From positions 682,001 through 746,000 of the forward strand of contig NZ_QUNO01000001.1 in NCBI RefSeq assembly GCF_003387475.1: DNA of 64,000 nt, written 5' to 3'. Numbering within the stretch: position 1 is the stretch's first letter; each line of letters starts with the position of its first letter. Of this stretch, positions 55,655 to 64,000 are shown piece by piece. A model generated the notes under the pieces. It saw only the letters and a list, made by a program, of their open reading frames with translations, was not told where the DNA came from and did no database searches. This DNA is from Kutzneria buriramensis. GTDB taxonomy: Bacteria; Actinomycetota; Actinomycetes; Mycobacteriales; Pseudonocardiaceae. A program made the position numbers and the translations under genes.

Positions 55655-56887
55655 ATGGCTCAGGACATCGTCCCGATCGAGCTCGGGCTCCCCCAGGGCG
55701 ACCTGATCACGTTGTGGGCGCCGCGCTGGCGCGAGGAGGGCGAGGAGTGGGAGGCGTTCCTCGGGCACGAGGAGGACCTCTACGCCTTCCCGGACGCCGC
55801 GCGGCTGGCCGCCTTCGTGCGCACCGCCACCGAGCACGATCTGACCGACCACCCCGCCTGGCACGTGCTGCCGGCCCTGTCGGCCGTCGAGCTGGTGCCC
55901 GACGAGAACCACCAGTTCGACCTCGTCGGCGTGCCGGAGCTGGTGTCGGAGGACCCGGACACCTGGACCATCGGCGAGCTGGCCGACGTGGTGTCGATCC
56001 TGCGCTCGCTGGCCGACGTGTGCGAGCTGGACAAGGTCAACGAGGTGCTGGACTCGGTGGACGGCTTCGCGCTGCTGCCGCAGGGCACCTTCCCGTTCAC
56101 CGGCCGGGACGGCGAGCGCCGCTGGACCGAGCTGGCCAAGGTCGTGGTGGACCGCTGGGACGAGGTGCTGGACGCGATCGACGCGATCGTGACGGTGCCC
56201 GAGGTCGACGAGAAGGCGCTGGCCGAGGCCGAGCAGGAGCTGGCCGACGCCGAGCAGCAGGAGGCCGAGGAGGCCGACGCCGACGAGGACGCCGCCGAGC
56301 GCCAGCCCGACGACGAGCCCGAGGACCTGGGCTTCTGGGGCGAGGTCGGCATCGACCCCGTCAAGATCATCCTGGGCGACAACGAGTACTACACGCTGCG
56401 CTGCTACGTCGACGACGAGCCGGTGTTCCTGGGCAACTCCGGCGAGATCGACGTGTTCGGCTCGGCCAAGGCGCTCGGCCGGTTCCTGGTGAACACCGGC
56501 AACGAGCTGGCCGGCAACGACATCACCGAGGTCGCCACCTGGGACGAGGTCGCCACCAAGGCCACCGCCGGCGAGCTCGAGGTCGAGGTGCACGACGACA
56601 ACGTCTACGTGCTCAACGGCATCGCCGACGACATCGCCGAGGGCCCCGACTCGGTCGACCCGGTGCAGCTGGACCTGGCCGTCGAGCTCATCGAGGACGC
56701 CGCCACCTGGGCCGGCGACGAGTCCGTCGCCGCGGCCCTGGCCCAGTCCGAGAGCCTGGGCTGGCTGGTGTCCTTCGTGGTCCGGCCCGACCCGACGCGG
56801 CTGGCGCCCAGCGCCCCGTTCGACGCCGAGGTCGAGGCCTGGAAGGCCCTGGTCGAGGGTCTCGAGGGTCGCTTCCGCACGCACTGA
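55655..56887 (+). CDS. Conserved acidic cytoplasmic protein of unknown function
   Basis: 410 residues, ATG with GGGAGG upstream. Very acidic: a central Glu/Asp/Ala region (about 185-230, ELADAEQQEAEEADADEDAAERQ) separates two globular parts. The C-terminal half has FLGNSGEIDVFGSAKALGRFLV and WDEVATKATAGELEVEVHDDNVYVL. Homologues are found in actinobacteria, sometimes labelled 'primosomal protein' without evidence. No motif supports a DNA role. Confidence 0.8.
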   Translation: MAQDIVPIELGLPQGDLITLWAPRWREEGEEWEAFLGHEEDLYAFPDAARLAAFVRTATEHDLTDHPAWHVLPALSAVELVPDENHQFDLVGVPELVSEDPDTWTIGELADVVSILRSLADVCELDKVNEVLDSVDGFALLPQGTFPFTGRDGERRWTELAKVVVDRWDEVLDAIDAIVTVPEVDEKALAEAEQELADAEQQEAEEADADEDAAERQPDDEPEDLGFWGEVGIDPVKIILGDNEYYTLRCYVDDEPVFLGNSGEIDVFGSAKALGRFLVNTGNELAGNDITEVATWDEVATKATAGELEVEVHDDNVYVLNGIADDIAEGPDSVDPVQLDLAVELIEDAATWAGDESVAAALAQSESLGWLVSFVVRPDPTRLAPSAPFDAEVEAWKALVEGLEGRFRTH

Positions 56888-56897
56888 TTCGTGCTCG

Positions 56898-56940
56898 GAA
56901 GGGGGCATTCCTCGCGTTCAATGCGAGGAATGCCCCCTTC
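56898..56940. terminator. Perfect 18-bp inverted repeat between convergent genes
   Basis: GAAGGGGGCATTCCTCGC (56898-56915) and its exact complement (56923-56940) flank a 7-nt loop. It sits between two converging genes and is probably a bidirectional terminator; its perfection suggests a mobile palindromic (REP-like) origin. Confidence 0.65.
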
Positions 56941-56946
56941 ACTGCG

Positions 56947-58140
56947 TCAGGGGGCCTCTGCCAGCTCGCGGCGCGCATCTTCCGCCGCCACCGGCGTGGT
57001 GAAGACCGCCAGCAGCGGGAAAACCGCCCCGACGGCGAAGGCCAGCGCGTAGCTGGACCCGCCGACCAACGCCCCGAGCAGCGGCGGGGTCAGCGCGGCG
57101 GCGATGTTCTGGGCCGTGTTCTGCGCCCCCAGCGCCCGCCCCGACCACGCCGTCCCCGCCAGCTCGGCGGTCGCCGTGAAGCCCAAACCGTTGTCCGCCA
57201 CGGTGATCACCGCACCGACGGCGATCACCGCCACCGCCAGCCACGGCGCGACCAGGTCACCCAGGCCCAGCAGCAGCATCACCAGTGTGCTGGCCACCGC
57301 GAGTTGTCGCATCGGTCGCAGCCGGCTGCCGGCCAGATCTGCCCACCGCCCCGTGGCGATGCGTCCCGCAGCCCCGGCCGCCTGCACAACGCCCAGGAAC
57401 ACGCCGGCCGCCCCCGGCGTCCAGTTCTGCGCGCTGACCAGGTACTCCAGGCTGAACGCCGAAATGGCGAACTGCGGCACCACCAGCAGGGCGCTCGACC
57501 CGTGCAACCGCCACAGCGCCGACGACTCCAGGTACGGGGAGCGCGTCCGTTCCGTCTCCTTGCGCGGCGGCCGCGGCGGATCCTGTACGAGCACCGCCAC
57601 CAGCACGGCCAACAGGACACAAAGGACCGCCGGGAACAGCAGCGCCGCGCGGTAACCGAAGGCCTGCCCCAGGAACGGCAGCGTCAGCGCCGCCACGCCG
57701 ACGCCGACCGGCTGCGCCGTCTGCCGGATGCCCATCGCCAGACCGCGTTCGCGCGGCCCGAACCAGCCCATCACGACCCGCCCACTGGCCGCGTTCACCG
57801 ACGCGCTCGCCGCCCCGGCGACCAGCAGCAGCACCCCCAGCGGCAGCACGTCGTGCGTGCCCACGCCGCCAACCGCCACCAGCACGCCGGCCGCCCCGAG
57901 CCCGAGCGCCATCACCACGCGCTCGCCGTACCGGTCCGCCGCCGCGCCCCAGGCGATCAGCGTCAGCAGCAGGCCGACGGTCGGCGCCGACACCAACACG
58001 CCGACCTCGGCCAGCGACAGCCCCTCCGCCGCCCTGATGTACGGCACGAGGAACGGGAGGCCGTACACGAACGTGCAAGCCGCGGCCTGGGCGGACAGCC
58101 CCAGGCCCAGGATCAGCCACCGGCGCGGGTTCTCGGCCAC
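56947..58140 (-). CDS. MFS transporter (cyanate/nitrate permease-like)
   Basis: 397 residues, GTG start with GGGAGG 8 nt upstream. Twelve TM helices with the loop 2-3 motif GAAADRYGERVVMALG and the repeat GRIATGRWADLAGSRLRP between helices 8 and 9. The GRVVMGWFGPRERGLAMGIRQTAQPVGVG stretch resembles nitrate/cyanate and related small-anion MFS permeases. The substrate is open. A 32-bp inverted-repeat operator lies 11 bp upstream without an adjacent regulator gene. Confidence 0.88.
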   Translation of the reverse strand: MAENPRRWLILGLGLSAQAAACTFVYGLPFLVPYIRAAEGLSLAEVGVLVSAPTVGLLLTLIAWGAAADRYGERVVMALGLGAAGVLVAVGGVGTHDVLPLGVLLLVAGAASASVNAASGRVVMGWFGPRERGLAMGIRQTAQPVGVGVAALTLPFLGQAFGYRAALLFPAVLCVLLAVLVAVLVQDPPRPPRKETERTRSPYLESSALWRLHGSSALLVVPQFAISAFSLEYLVSAQNWTPGAAGVFLGVVQAAGAAGRIATGRWADLAGSRLRPMRQLAVASTLVMLLLGLGDLVAPWLAVAVIAVGAVITVADNGLGFTATAELAGTAWSGRALGAQNTAQNIAAALTPPLLGALVGGSSYALAFAVGAVFPLLAVFTTPVAAEDARRELAEAP

Positions 58141-58150
58141 CGAGCGCCTC

Positions 58151-58182
58151 CCAACATGTGGACACCACCGCCTACATGTTGG
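58151..58182. promoter_or_regulatory. Operator-like inverted repeat upstream of the MFS gene
   Basis: CCAACATGT (58151-58159) and ACATGTTGG (58174-58182) form a perfect 9-bp inverted repeat with a 14-bp spacer, overlapping the likely promoter or 5' UTR. Confidence 0.5.
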
Positions 58183-58232
58183 ACGCTAGCCCCGATACTT
58201 CGGCTACGGCAACAAATTCCCGGATCCTGGAA

Positions 58233-58862
58233 TCAGGCCATCAGCTCGGCGGCCGCCGCCACCGAGTCGACCAGGCGCTGCCAACTGGCCAGCTTGGTGA
58301 CAGGCCCGTGCGGATCAAGCCGCTCAAGGAGGTTGCGCCGGTGTTCGTCGAAGCGCCTGGCCACCTGGTTGTGCCGTCGGCCGGTGCAGTCGGCCGCCGC
58401 GAGCAGGCACTGCTTGAGAACGTGCTTCGGGTCTGCGACCGACTCCACCTCGTGCGGCTTGGGCAACCCCAGACCGGCACGTCCCTTGGGATTGCCGGCG
58501 ACGCGTCGAATCGCGGCCTCGTCCAGTAGTAGCCAGGCCTCGGTCATCCGAACGGGTACCACCGGGACGACGTGCGAGCCACGCGTCACGGTCGCGACGG
58601 CATCGACGATCTCCCTCGTCCGCGCGGCGTGACCGGCGTTGTCGGCGTCTCGATGTACCACCACGACGTCGAAGTTGGTCTTGGCCAGTTCGATCCCGGC
58701 ATGAACCTTCGACTGCACATCCTTGGCCACCCTGAGCCAGGTGAAGTCGGGCTCCTGGAGCCTGAGGCGGATGTCGTGGGCCGCGAACAGCTCCGTCACG
58801 AGCCCGGCCAGCGGTGCGTCCGAAGATCCCTCGGCGACGAACAGTCCGGAGTACAGCGTCAT
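58233..58862 (-). CDS. DUF4276/TOPRIM-like protein paired with an AAA ATPase
   Basis: 209 residues; the ATG overlaps the ATPase stop (ATGA). The N-terminal SGLFVAEGSSDAPLAGLVTELF provides the first acidic motif of a TOPRIM-type fold (strand followed by Glu-Gly) and FDVVVVHRDADNAGHAARTREI the DxD motif. The rest is helical (VRMTEAWLLLDEAAIRRVAG). Proteins of this kind are encoded with AAA_15/AAA_21 ATPases in OLD-, PARIS- and AbiL-like systems, where they act as nucleases or effectors. Assignment is from motif and context. Confidence 0.7.
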   Translation of the reverse strand: MTLYSGLFVAEGSSDAPLAGLVTELFAAHDIRLRLQEPDFTWLRVAKDVQSKVHAGIELAKTNFDVVVVHRDADNAGHAARTREIVDAVATVTRGSHVVPVVPVRMTEAWLLLDEAAIRRVAGNPKGRAGLGLPKPHEVESVADPKHVLKQCLLAAADCTGRRHNQVARRFDEHRRNLLERLDPHGPVTKLASWQRLVDSVAAAAELMA

Positions 58863-60235
58863 CGGGTCAGGTCCGTCGGCAGTTGGAGGTGGGTGTCCGG
58901 GGGAGTGGCCAGATAGGGGACGAAATCGGCGAGAGTCGCCACCGCTTCGCCGTCCTTGGCCCGCCAGGACCCCTGAAAGGGCGTCAATGCGATTCCGGCC
59001 GTGGTGGTGCCGTCCGGCGCCTGTTGACGGACACGTTCGGCGAACAGCAGTTCGTCGGCACTGCACAGTTGTACGACGGTCGGCGAATGCGTGTTGACGA
59101 TGACCTGGCGAAAGGGATTGTCGTCGCCGGGCGGCAGCGACGTGTCGACGGCGAGCTCACGCACCAGGCCGACCATGGCCGACAGGTTCGCCGGGTGGAT
59201 CCCGTTCTCAGGTTCCTCCATGCACAGCAGTCCGGTGACGGTCGGGTCCTCGAGCAAAACGCACAGCGCCAGGAAGCGGAGCGTGCCCTCGGACAATGCG
59301 CGTGCCGGCAGACGAAGACCGGACCGTTCGGTCAAGAACAAGGTGAAGACTTCTCGCACCTCGTCCGGATCGACGCCGATCTCGTTCACGCCCACGCCGG
59401 CGAGATCCGAGAGTCGGTCGGCGACCCGCGCGTAGGCGGCATCCGGATCGTCATCGTTGGCGATCCGGTACAGCGTGGCCGCCAGGTGGCGGCCGTCCAC
59501 GCCCAGCTGTCTGGGGTCGGAGAATCCGTCCGGTGCGCGCAGTGCCGACGGTTCCAAGGCCAGTCGTCGCCAACTCCGCATCTCCTGGCGTGCGGCGAGA
59601 ACAGTCGGCTGGCCCGGGATCACCGTGCTCAGAACGGTCCTGTTGGCACGTCCCGTGGCTGCTACCCGTGCGAAGTCTTCCGTGTCGTGGAAGACGACAA
59701 CGTCCCCGTGTGACGTAGTAGCGAGGTATCGGCCACGGCGTTGCCTATCGGCGAGAACGGTGCTTGCGAATGGGGCCGACTGTCGGAAACGCAGTCGGTC
59801 ACTCTGGTCGATGCCGGTCAAGTCTTCCTTGATCAGCGCCAATCGTCCGGCTGTGCCGCGTTCGGTCGACGCGATGTAGCCCAGCTCCAGTTCGTATCGG
59901 AGAAACGTCTCGGCGGCCACCGCGGTGTTGCCCAGGTCGTCTGCCGCTTCGCGCGGGACGATCATCTCCACGGCGAAGCGCATGACCCGGTCGTGTTCGC
60001 GGTAGCCGTCCCAGAAGAGGTCCCGGGGGTCGCCGCCACGTTCGCCCGACGGCCCTCGGACCCGCCTCGCGGCGTCGGCCAGCGGTTCCGACGCGAGGTG
60101 AGACAGGAACTCGATCGCGTCGAAGACGTTCGACTTGCCGACGCCGTTGGCTCCGGCGATGCAGGTGAATGCGCCGAACTCGACCTGCACGTCCACCAGG
60201 TTCTTGAAGCCGTGGACCTCGAGGCGGGTCAGCAT
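58859..60235 (-). CDS. AAA_21-type ATPase (SMC/RecF-like, OLD/RloA group)
   Basis: 458 residues, ATG start. Walker A in CIAGANGVGKSNVFDAIEFL close to the N-terminus, signature LSEGTLRFLALC, Walker B LLCMEEPENGIHP and the His switch VNTHSPTVVQL. The inserted region between Walker A and signature (about 60-310) lacks a long coiled coil, as in AAA_21/AAA_15 defence-associated ATPases. Translationally coupled to the TOPRIM-like gene. Not part of a recF-dnaN locus. Confidence 0.88.
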   Translation of the reverse strand: MLTRLEVHGFKNLVDVQVEFGAFTCIAGANGVGKSNVFDAIEFLSHLASEPLADAARRVRGPSGERGGDPRDLFWDGYREHDRVMRFAVEMIVPREAADDLGNTAVAAETFLRYELELGYIASTERGTAGRLALIKEDLTGIDQSDRLRFRQSAPFASTVLADRQRRGRYLATTSHGDVVVFHDTEDFARVAATGRANRTVLSTVIPGQPTVLAARQEMRSWRRLALEPSALRAPDGFSDPRQLGVDGRHLAATLYRIANDDDPDAAYARVADRLSDLAGVGVNEIGVDPDEVREVFTLFLTERSGLRLPARALSEGTLRFLALCVLLEDPTVTGLLCMEEPENGIHPANLSAMVGLVRELAVDTSLPPGDDNPFRQVIVNTHSPTVVQLCSADELLFAERVRQQAPDGTTTAGIALTPFQGSWRAKDGEAVATLADFVPYLATPPDTHLQLPTDLTR

Positions 60236-60257
60236 GGGCTCAGGCTACCTTCGAGTC

Positions 60258-61337
60258 TCAGGCCATCAGCTCGGCGTAGCCGGGCTTGATCACCTCGTTG
60301 ATCAGGGCCAGCCGCTCGTCGGAGCCGATGAACGCGGACTTCATCGCGTTCACGGTGAACCACTGCATGTCGGCCCAGCCGTAGCCGAACGCCTCGTGCA
60401 GCGCGGCGAACTCGCTGGACATCGTGCAGCCGCTCATCAGCCGGTTGTCGGTGTTGACTGTCACTCGGAACCGCAGGTCGGTGAGCAGGCCGATGGGGTG
60501 CTCGGCGATCGACTTGGCCGCGCCGGTCTGCACGTTGGACGAGGGGCACATCTCCAGCGGGATGCGCTTGTCCCGGACGAAGCCGGCCAGCCGTCCGATG
60601 TGGACGGAGCCGTCGGCGTCGCGGGTGATGTCGTCGACGATGCGCACGCCGTGCCCGAGCCGGTCGGTGCCGCAGTGCTGGATGGCCTCCCAGATGGACG
60701 GCAGCCCGAACGCCTCGCCGGCGTGAATGGTGAAGTGGGCGTTCTGCTGCCGCAGGTACTCGAACGCGTCGAGGCCGCGGGTGGGCGGGAAGCCGGCCTC
60801 GGGCCCGGCGATGTCGAAGCCGATGACGCCGGCGTCGCGGTAGCGGACGGCCAGCTCGGCGATGCGCAGCCAGCCCTCGTTCTGCCGCATCGCGCACAGC
60901 AGCGTGCCGATCCGGATCTTGTTGCCGGTGTTGCGCTCGCCCAGCCGGAAGCCCTCCTGCACGGCCTCGACGACCTGCTCCAGCGACAGTCCGCTGGGCT
61001 CGAAGAGCTCCGGCGCGTAGCGGACCTCGGCGTAGACCACGCCGTCGGCGGCCAGATCCTCGGCCGCCTCGGCGGCGACCCGGACCAGGGCCTGTTCGGA
61101 CTGCATCACCCCGCACGTGTGGGCGAAGGTCTCCAGATAGCGGACGAGCGAGCCGGAGTCGGCGGCGTCGCGGAACCATGTGCCCAGCGCGGCGGGGTCG
61201 GTGGTGGGCAGATCTGGGTAGCCGATGGTGTCGGCCAGTTCGATCACGGTCTGGGGCCGCAACCCGCCGTCCAGGTGGTCGTGCAGGAGCACCTTGGGGG
61301 CGCGGCGGATCGCCTCGGGGGTCATCGGCGTAGGCAT
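60258..61337 (-). CDS. add: Adenosine deaminase
   Basis: 359 residues. Zinc and catalytic motifs: [10 protein letters not shown] (HxH), [10 protein letters not shown] (His-Ala-Gly-Glu), [19 protein letters not shown] and [12 protein letters not shown] with the metal-binding Asp. Converts (deoxy)adenosine to (deoxy)inosine. ATG at 61337 is used; another ATG four codons in is possible. It belongs functionally with the nucleoside uptake genes but is 6 kb away and separately transcribed. Confidence 0.95.
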   Translation of the reverse strand: MPTPMTPEAIRRAPKVLLHDHLDGGLRPQTVIELADTIGYPDLPTTDPAALGTWFRDAADSGSLVRYLETFAHTCGVMQSEQALVRVAAEAAEDLAADGVVYAEVRYAPELFEPSGLSLEQVVEAVQEGFRLGERNTGNKIRIGTLLCAMRQNEGWLRIAELAVRYRDAGVIGFDIAGPEAGFPPTRGLDAFEYLRQQNAHFTIHAGEAFGLPSIWEAIQHCGTDRLGHGVRIVDDITRDADGSVHIGRLAGFVRDKRIPLEMCPSSNVQTGAAKSIAEHPIGLLTDLRFRVTVNTDNRLMSGCTMSSEFAALHEAFGYGWADMQWFTVNAMKSAFIGSDERLALINEVIKPGYAELMA

Positions 61338-61700
61338 TGCGACACGGTACCTCCGCCGCGGGCACCTTCCCGGTCGCGGCGATCTTGGGGCGCTATGATC
61401 ATGGACGGTGTTAGCCGTGTCGGTGAAATCCACCCTCTCGTATGGCGGCCCCCGCTGACGAGTGGTATCTCGCACACGGTGTGCCACCACGTCGGGGTAT
61501 CGCGTCACTCGAACGGGGATTTTTGGTTTCAGTCAGCAACCGAATGAAGATCGACTAGGTCCCACGCGGCCGTCCGCGTGCTCCGAACGACGCAAATCGG
61601 GGCACGTCTTCGTCAAGATCCGTGGGGCCGGTTCGTGTCGCCGTGCGTAGCTGGCTAGAGTCGCTGAGTCTCCCCATCCCCATGGACGAAGGCCCCAGCC
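61338..61700. other. 363-nt divergent intergenic region
   Basis: No gene visible. The region separates add (minus) from the coiled-coil gene (plus) and should contain both promoters. A relatively AT-rich part (GGGGATTTTTGGTTT, about 61514-61528) and the palindromic CACGCGGCCGTCCGCGTG (61562-61579) are the only distinctive features I see. Confidence 0.5.
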
Positions 61701-62927
61701 GTGAACGAGAACAACAACTCCACGATGTCCTTCGATCGGATGCGCAACATGCTCACGCGCGCCGCGGAGATCCGTGAGAGCGAACAGCAGCAGATCTTCG
61801 ACGCCCTCGACGAGATCCACGCGCGGATGTCCCCGCTCGAATCGCTGGGTTCCGTTCGCAAGCGGCTGTCGGAGCTGCCGGACCGCACCGAGGTCAGCGT
61901 GCTGGCCGAGCGTCTGGACGAGGCACTGGCCAAGCTCGAGGCGCAGGACGGCGCCATCTCCGAGCTCGGCCGCGCCCTGGAGAGCATGGTCGACAAGCTG
62001 GCCAAGCCGTTCGCGCAGCTGGACGGCCGGCTGGACGGCGTCGGCGGCCGCTTCGAGGGCGTCGCCGGCCGGATGGACGGCCTCGAGGACAAGCTGACCC
62101 ACATCCACAAGCGCCTCGACGACGTCGACGGCCACCTGGACAAGCAGGACGGCAAGGCCGACGCGCTGCCCGGCGTGCTGCACGCGCCGATCCGCGAGCG
62201 CCTCGAGGCGCTGGAGACCGCCCTGCGCAGCCGCATCGACGAGGTCGACGAGGGCGTGCACGAGCACCTGGACGGCACCAAGGAGGCGCTCCAGCGCTCC
62301 GTGGCCGAGACGGGCGACGGCATCCGCGCCGGCATCGGCGACTCGCGGGCCTCGCTGGAGGGCGCCATCGGCGGCGCCCGCGCCGAGCTGGAGAGCCGCC
62401 TGGCCGAGGTGCACGGCACGGTCAACGACCGGATCAGCGCCACCCACGACTCCGTGCACGCCAAGCTGGACGACCTCATGTCCCGGCCGGCCGTGGACCC
62501 GACCGACCGCCTGGAGGCGCTGGCCCGCCGCCTGGAGCAGGTCTCCACCCGTCTGGACGAGATCGACACCCGCGTGGACGCCGTCGGCACCGGCGTCGGC
62601 GAGCGCATCGGCGACCTGGCCGGCACCGTCAGCACCGGCCTTCAGGACGTGCACGGCACGCTGTCCGCGCGTCCTGACGCCGACCGCCTGGTCTCCCTGG
62701 TGCGCGGCGCCAACGAGGAGTCCGAGCGGCGCAACGCCAGCCAGCTGGACGAGGCCATGGCCACCTTCGCCGAGCTCATCCTCGGCGGCGGCGCGCCGAC
62801 CCCGCCCCCGCCGCCCACCGCGCTGCCGCGGCCGCAGCGGCGGGCCCGGGCGCCGAAGAACGCCATCGCCGGCAAGGGCGAGAAGGTGGACATCGACGGC
62901 ATCGACCTGGCCGCCGAGGGCGCCTGA
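61701..62927 (+). CDS. Long coiled-coil protein of unknown function
   Basis: 408 residues, GTG start. From about residue 15 to 340 the sequence is heptad-rich with recurrent LDxVxxRLDxVxxH/L units (LDGRLDGVGGRFEGVAGRMDGLEDKLTHIHKRLDDVD), predicting an extended coiled coil. A Pro-rich break (about 365-380) precedes a basic tail (RPQRRARAPKNAIAGKGEKVD). No TM segment. It could be a structural or scaffold protein; homologues appear in related actinobacteria without function. A terminator follows. Confidence 0.8.
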   Translation: MNENNNSTMSFDRMRNMLTRAAEIRESEQQQIFDALDEIHARMSPLESLGSVRKRLSELPDRTEVSVLAERLDEALAKLEAQDGAISELGRALESMVDKLAKPFAQLDGRLDGVGGRFEGVAGRMDGLEDKLTHIHKRLDDVDGHLDKQDGKADALPGVLHAPIRERLEALETALRSRIDEVDEGVHEHLDGTKEALQRSVAETGDGIRAGIGDSRASLEGAIGGARAELESRLAEVHGTVNDRISATHDSVHAKLDDLMSRPAVDPTDRLEALARRLEQVSTRLDEIDTRVDAVGTGVGERIGDLAGTVSTGLQDVHGTLSARPDADRLVSLVRGANEESERRNASQLDEAMATFAELILGGGAPTPPPPPTALPRPQRRARAPKNAIAGKGEKVDIDGIDLAAEGA

Positions 62928-62944
62928 TCGAGTGACGTGAGGAC

Positions 62945-62983
62945 AGGCCCGGGGTGAGCCCGCTCACCTCGGGCCTCTTCTTC
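62945..62983 (+). terminator. Rho-independent terminator of the coiled-coil gene
   Basis: AGGCCCG-g-GGTGAGC pairs with GCTCACC-t-CGGGCCT (62945-62976, one mismatch, 2-nt loop at the tip) and is followed by CTTCTTC. Confidence 0.8.
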
Positions 62984-63036
62984 ATCGTTAATGAGTCCTA
63001 AAATCCAACTCAGCAGGTAGAGGCTGAGGAGGAGTC

Positions 63037-64000
63037 ATGAGGGACGCCGTCATCGTCGACGCGGTACGGACACCGATCGGCAAGGGCAAGCCGGGCGGGG
63101 CGCTGTCCGGGGTGCACCCCGTCGACCTGCACGCGCACGCCATCCGGTCGCTGATCGAGCGGACCGGCATCGACCCGGCCGTCGTCGACGACGTGATCAG
63201 CGGCGCCGTCGGCCAGATCGGGGAGCAGAGCGGCAACACCGCCCGCTGGGCCGCGCTCGCCGCCGGGCTGCCCGAGTCCGTGCCGGCGGTCACCGTCGAC
63301 CGGCAGTGCGGCAGCAGCCAGCAGGCCATCCACTTCGCCGCGCAGGGCGTCATCGCCGGCGCGTACGACGTGGTGATCGCGTCGGGCATCGAGTCCATGA
63401 GCCGGATCCCGATCGGCAGCCAGGCCGCCGGCCGGGACTTCCTCGGCCCCGGCGTCGCCGCCCGCTACCCCGAGGGCCTCGTCCCACAGGGCATCAGCGC
63501 CGAGCTGATCGCCCAGCGCTGGAACCTCTCCCGCGAGCAGTTGGACGCCTTCGCCGCCGAGAGCCACCGCCGGACCGCCACCGCCTGGTCCGACGGCCGG
63601 TTCGCCGCCGAGGTCGCCCCGATCAAGGTGGACTCCGTCGAGGTCAACGGGGACGAGTCGGTGCGCCCGAGCACCACCCCCGAGGTGCTGGCCGGCCTCA
63701 AGCCCGCCTTCAAGGCGGACATCTGGCAGCAGCGCTTCCCCGACCTGGACTGGCGGATCACCGCCGGCAACTCCAGCCCGGTCAACGACGGCTCCGCCGC
63801 CGTCCTGATCACCAGCAGCGAGACCGCCGCCCGGCTGGGCCTGCGGCCCCGGGCCCGGCTGCACTCCTTCGCCGTCGTCGGCGACGACCCACTGTTCATG
63901 CTCACCGGCATCATCCCGGCCACCCGCAAGGTGCTCGACCGAGCCGGCCTCACCCTCGCCGACATCGACGCCTTCGAGGTCAACGAGGCGTTCGCCAGCG
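63037..64000 (+). CDS. Acetyl-CoA acetyltransferase / thiolase (3' end cut by window edge)
   Basis: 321 residues visible from the ATG (GAGGAG upstream). The acyl-accepting Cys lies in VDRQCGSSQQAIHFAAQGV; ASGIESMSRIP, ITAGNSSPVNDGSAAVLI and the distal FEVNEAFAS (before the missing His and second Cys motifs) are typical of degradative thiolases. It probably completes beyond the window with a GHPxGxTG-type motif and CxGxG. A role in fatty-acid beta-oxidation or acetoacetyl-CoA formation cannot be separated here. Confidence 0.92.
   Translation, partial: MRDAVIVDAVRTPIGKGKPGGALSGVHPVDLHAHAIRSLIERTGIDPAVVDDVISGAVGQIGEQSGNTARWAALAAGLPESVPAVTVDRQCGSSQQAIHFAAQGVIAGAYDVVIASGIESMSRIPIGSQAAGRDFLGPGVAARYPEGLVPQGISAELIAQRWNLSREQLDAFAAESHRRTATAWSDGRFAAEVAPIKVDSVEVNGDESVRPSTTPEVLAGLKPAFKADIWQQRFPDLDWRITAGNSSPVNDGSAAVLITSSETAARLGLRPRARLHSFAVVGDDPLFMLTGIIPATRKVLDRAGLTLADIDAFEVNEAFAS

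Noticed and set aside
55636-58632. 998-residue plus-strand ORF spanning the acidic protein, the palindrome and the MFS gene
   Set aside because: It runs antisense through the MFS gene and in the wrong frame through the acidic protein, with low-complexity Arg/Gly composition.
61338-61700. tRNA or small RNA gene in the add intergenic region
   Set aside because: A short TCGAAC-containing stretch near 61508 recalls a T-loop but no cloverleaf can be formed around it.

Overview
This window is a high-GC stretch of an actinobacterial chromosome. GTG and TTG starts are frequent, genes are often joined by GTGA, ATGA or TGATG overlaps, and the gene content (FbiC, folD followed by a DUF3017 gene, DUF397/DUF5753 regulators, a TNT-domain protein, sortase-E type sorting signals) points to the order Pseudonocardiales (Kutzneria, Saccharothrix and Amycolatopsis relatives). 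The genus is an inference. I see no rRNA or tRNA gene, no CRISPR array, no transposase and no prophage. The region reads as chromosomal core genes with small accessory conflict modules between them.

Layout. 1-5.4 kb: a secreted beta-helix carbohydrate-active protein cut by the left edge, a secreted lipase, and a TetR-EACC1-universal stress-pentapeptide operon. 5.4-7.7 kb: a large protein ending in a TNT NAD-glycohydrolase toxin domain. 7.9-21 kb: folD, malate dehydrogenase, a P450, a two-component system, two lipoproteins, an ABC-2 exporter, and NADP-isocitrate dehydrogenase. 21-32 kb: a GDSL esterase, a KimA-like transporter, exonuclease III, a MntA/HepT-type pair in which hepT is frameshifted, fbiC (coenzyme F420), a Thr-rich sortase substrate, a YihY membrane protein, and a D-Ala-D-Ala carboxypeptidase homologue lacking two catalytic motifs. 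32-39 kb: a subtilase, a DUF5753/DUF397 pair, a PLP lyase with an Lrp regulator, and a GntR regulator. 39-43 kb: the succinate dehydrogenase operon (order of transcription sdhC-D-A-B). 43-47 kb: a toxin operon (YwqJ-like deaminase toxin, two YwqK-repeat proteins, endonuclease V). 47-54 kb: a nucleoside uptake and salvage operon (BMP lipoprotein, ATPase, two permeases, cytidine deaminase, thymidine phosphorylase). 54-64 kb: a SUKH protein, hypothetical proteins, an MFS transporter, an AAA ATPase with a TOPRIM-like partner, adenosine deaminase, a coiled-coil protein, and a thiolase cut by the right edge.

How the parts work together. Central carbon metabolism (mdh, icd, sdhCDAB) and nucleoside salvage (transporter, cdd, deoA, add) form the housekeeping layer. 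Among these lie conflict genes: the deaminase toxin operon, the TNT protein, the EACC1 operon, the MntA/HepT remnant, the ATPase/TOPRIM pair and a stand-alone SUKH immunity-like protein.

Most notable observations. (1) The deaminase-toxin operon ends in endonuclease V, a repair enzyme for deaminated bases, translationally coupled to an immunity-like gene. (2) A family of intergenic nested palindromes is present; two copies 35 kb apart are identical over 104 bp, and two diverged relatives keep the outer scaffold while changing the inner hairpin. (3) A two-gene ATPase/TOPRIM-like module resembles PARIS- and AbiL-type defence. All motif, start-codon and repeat calls were made by reading the sequence; no database search was run.
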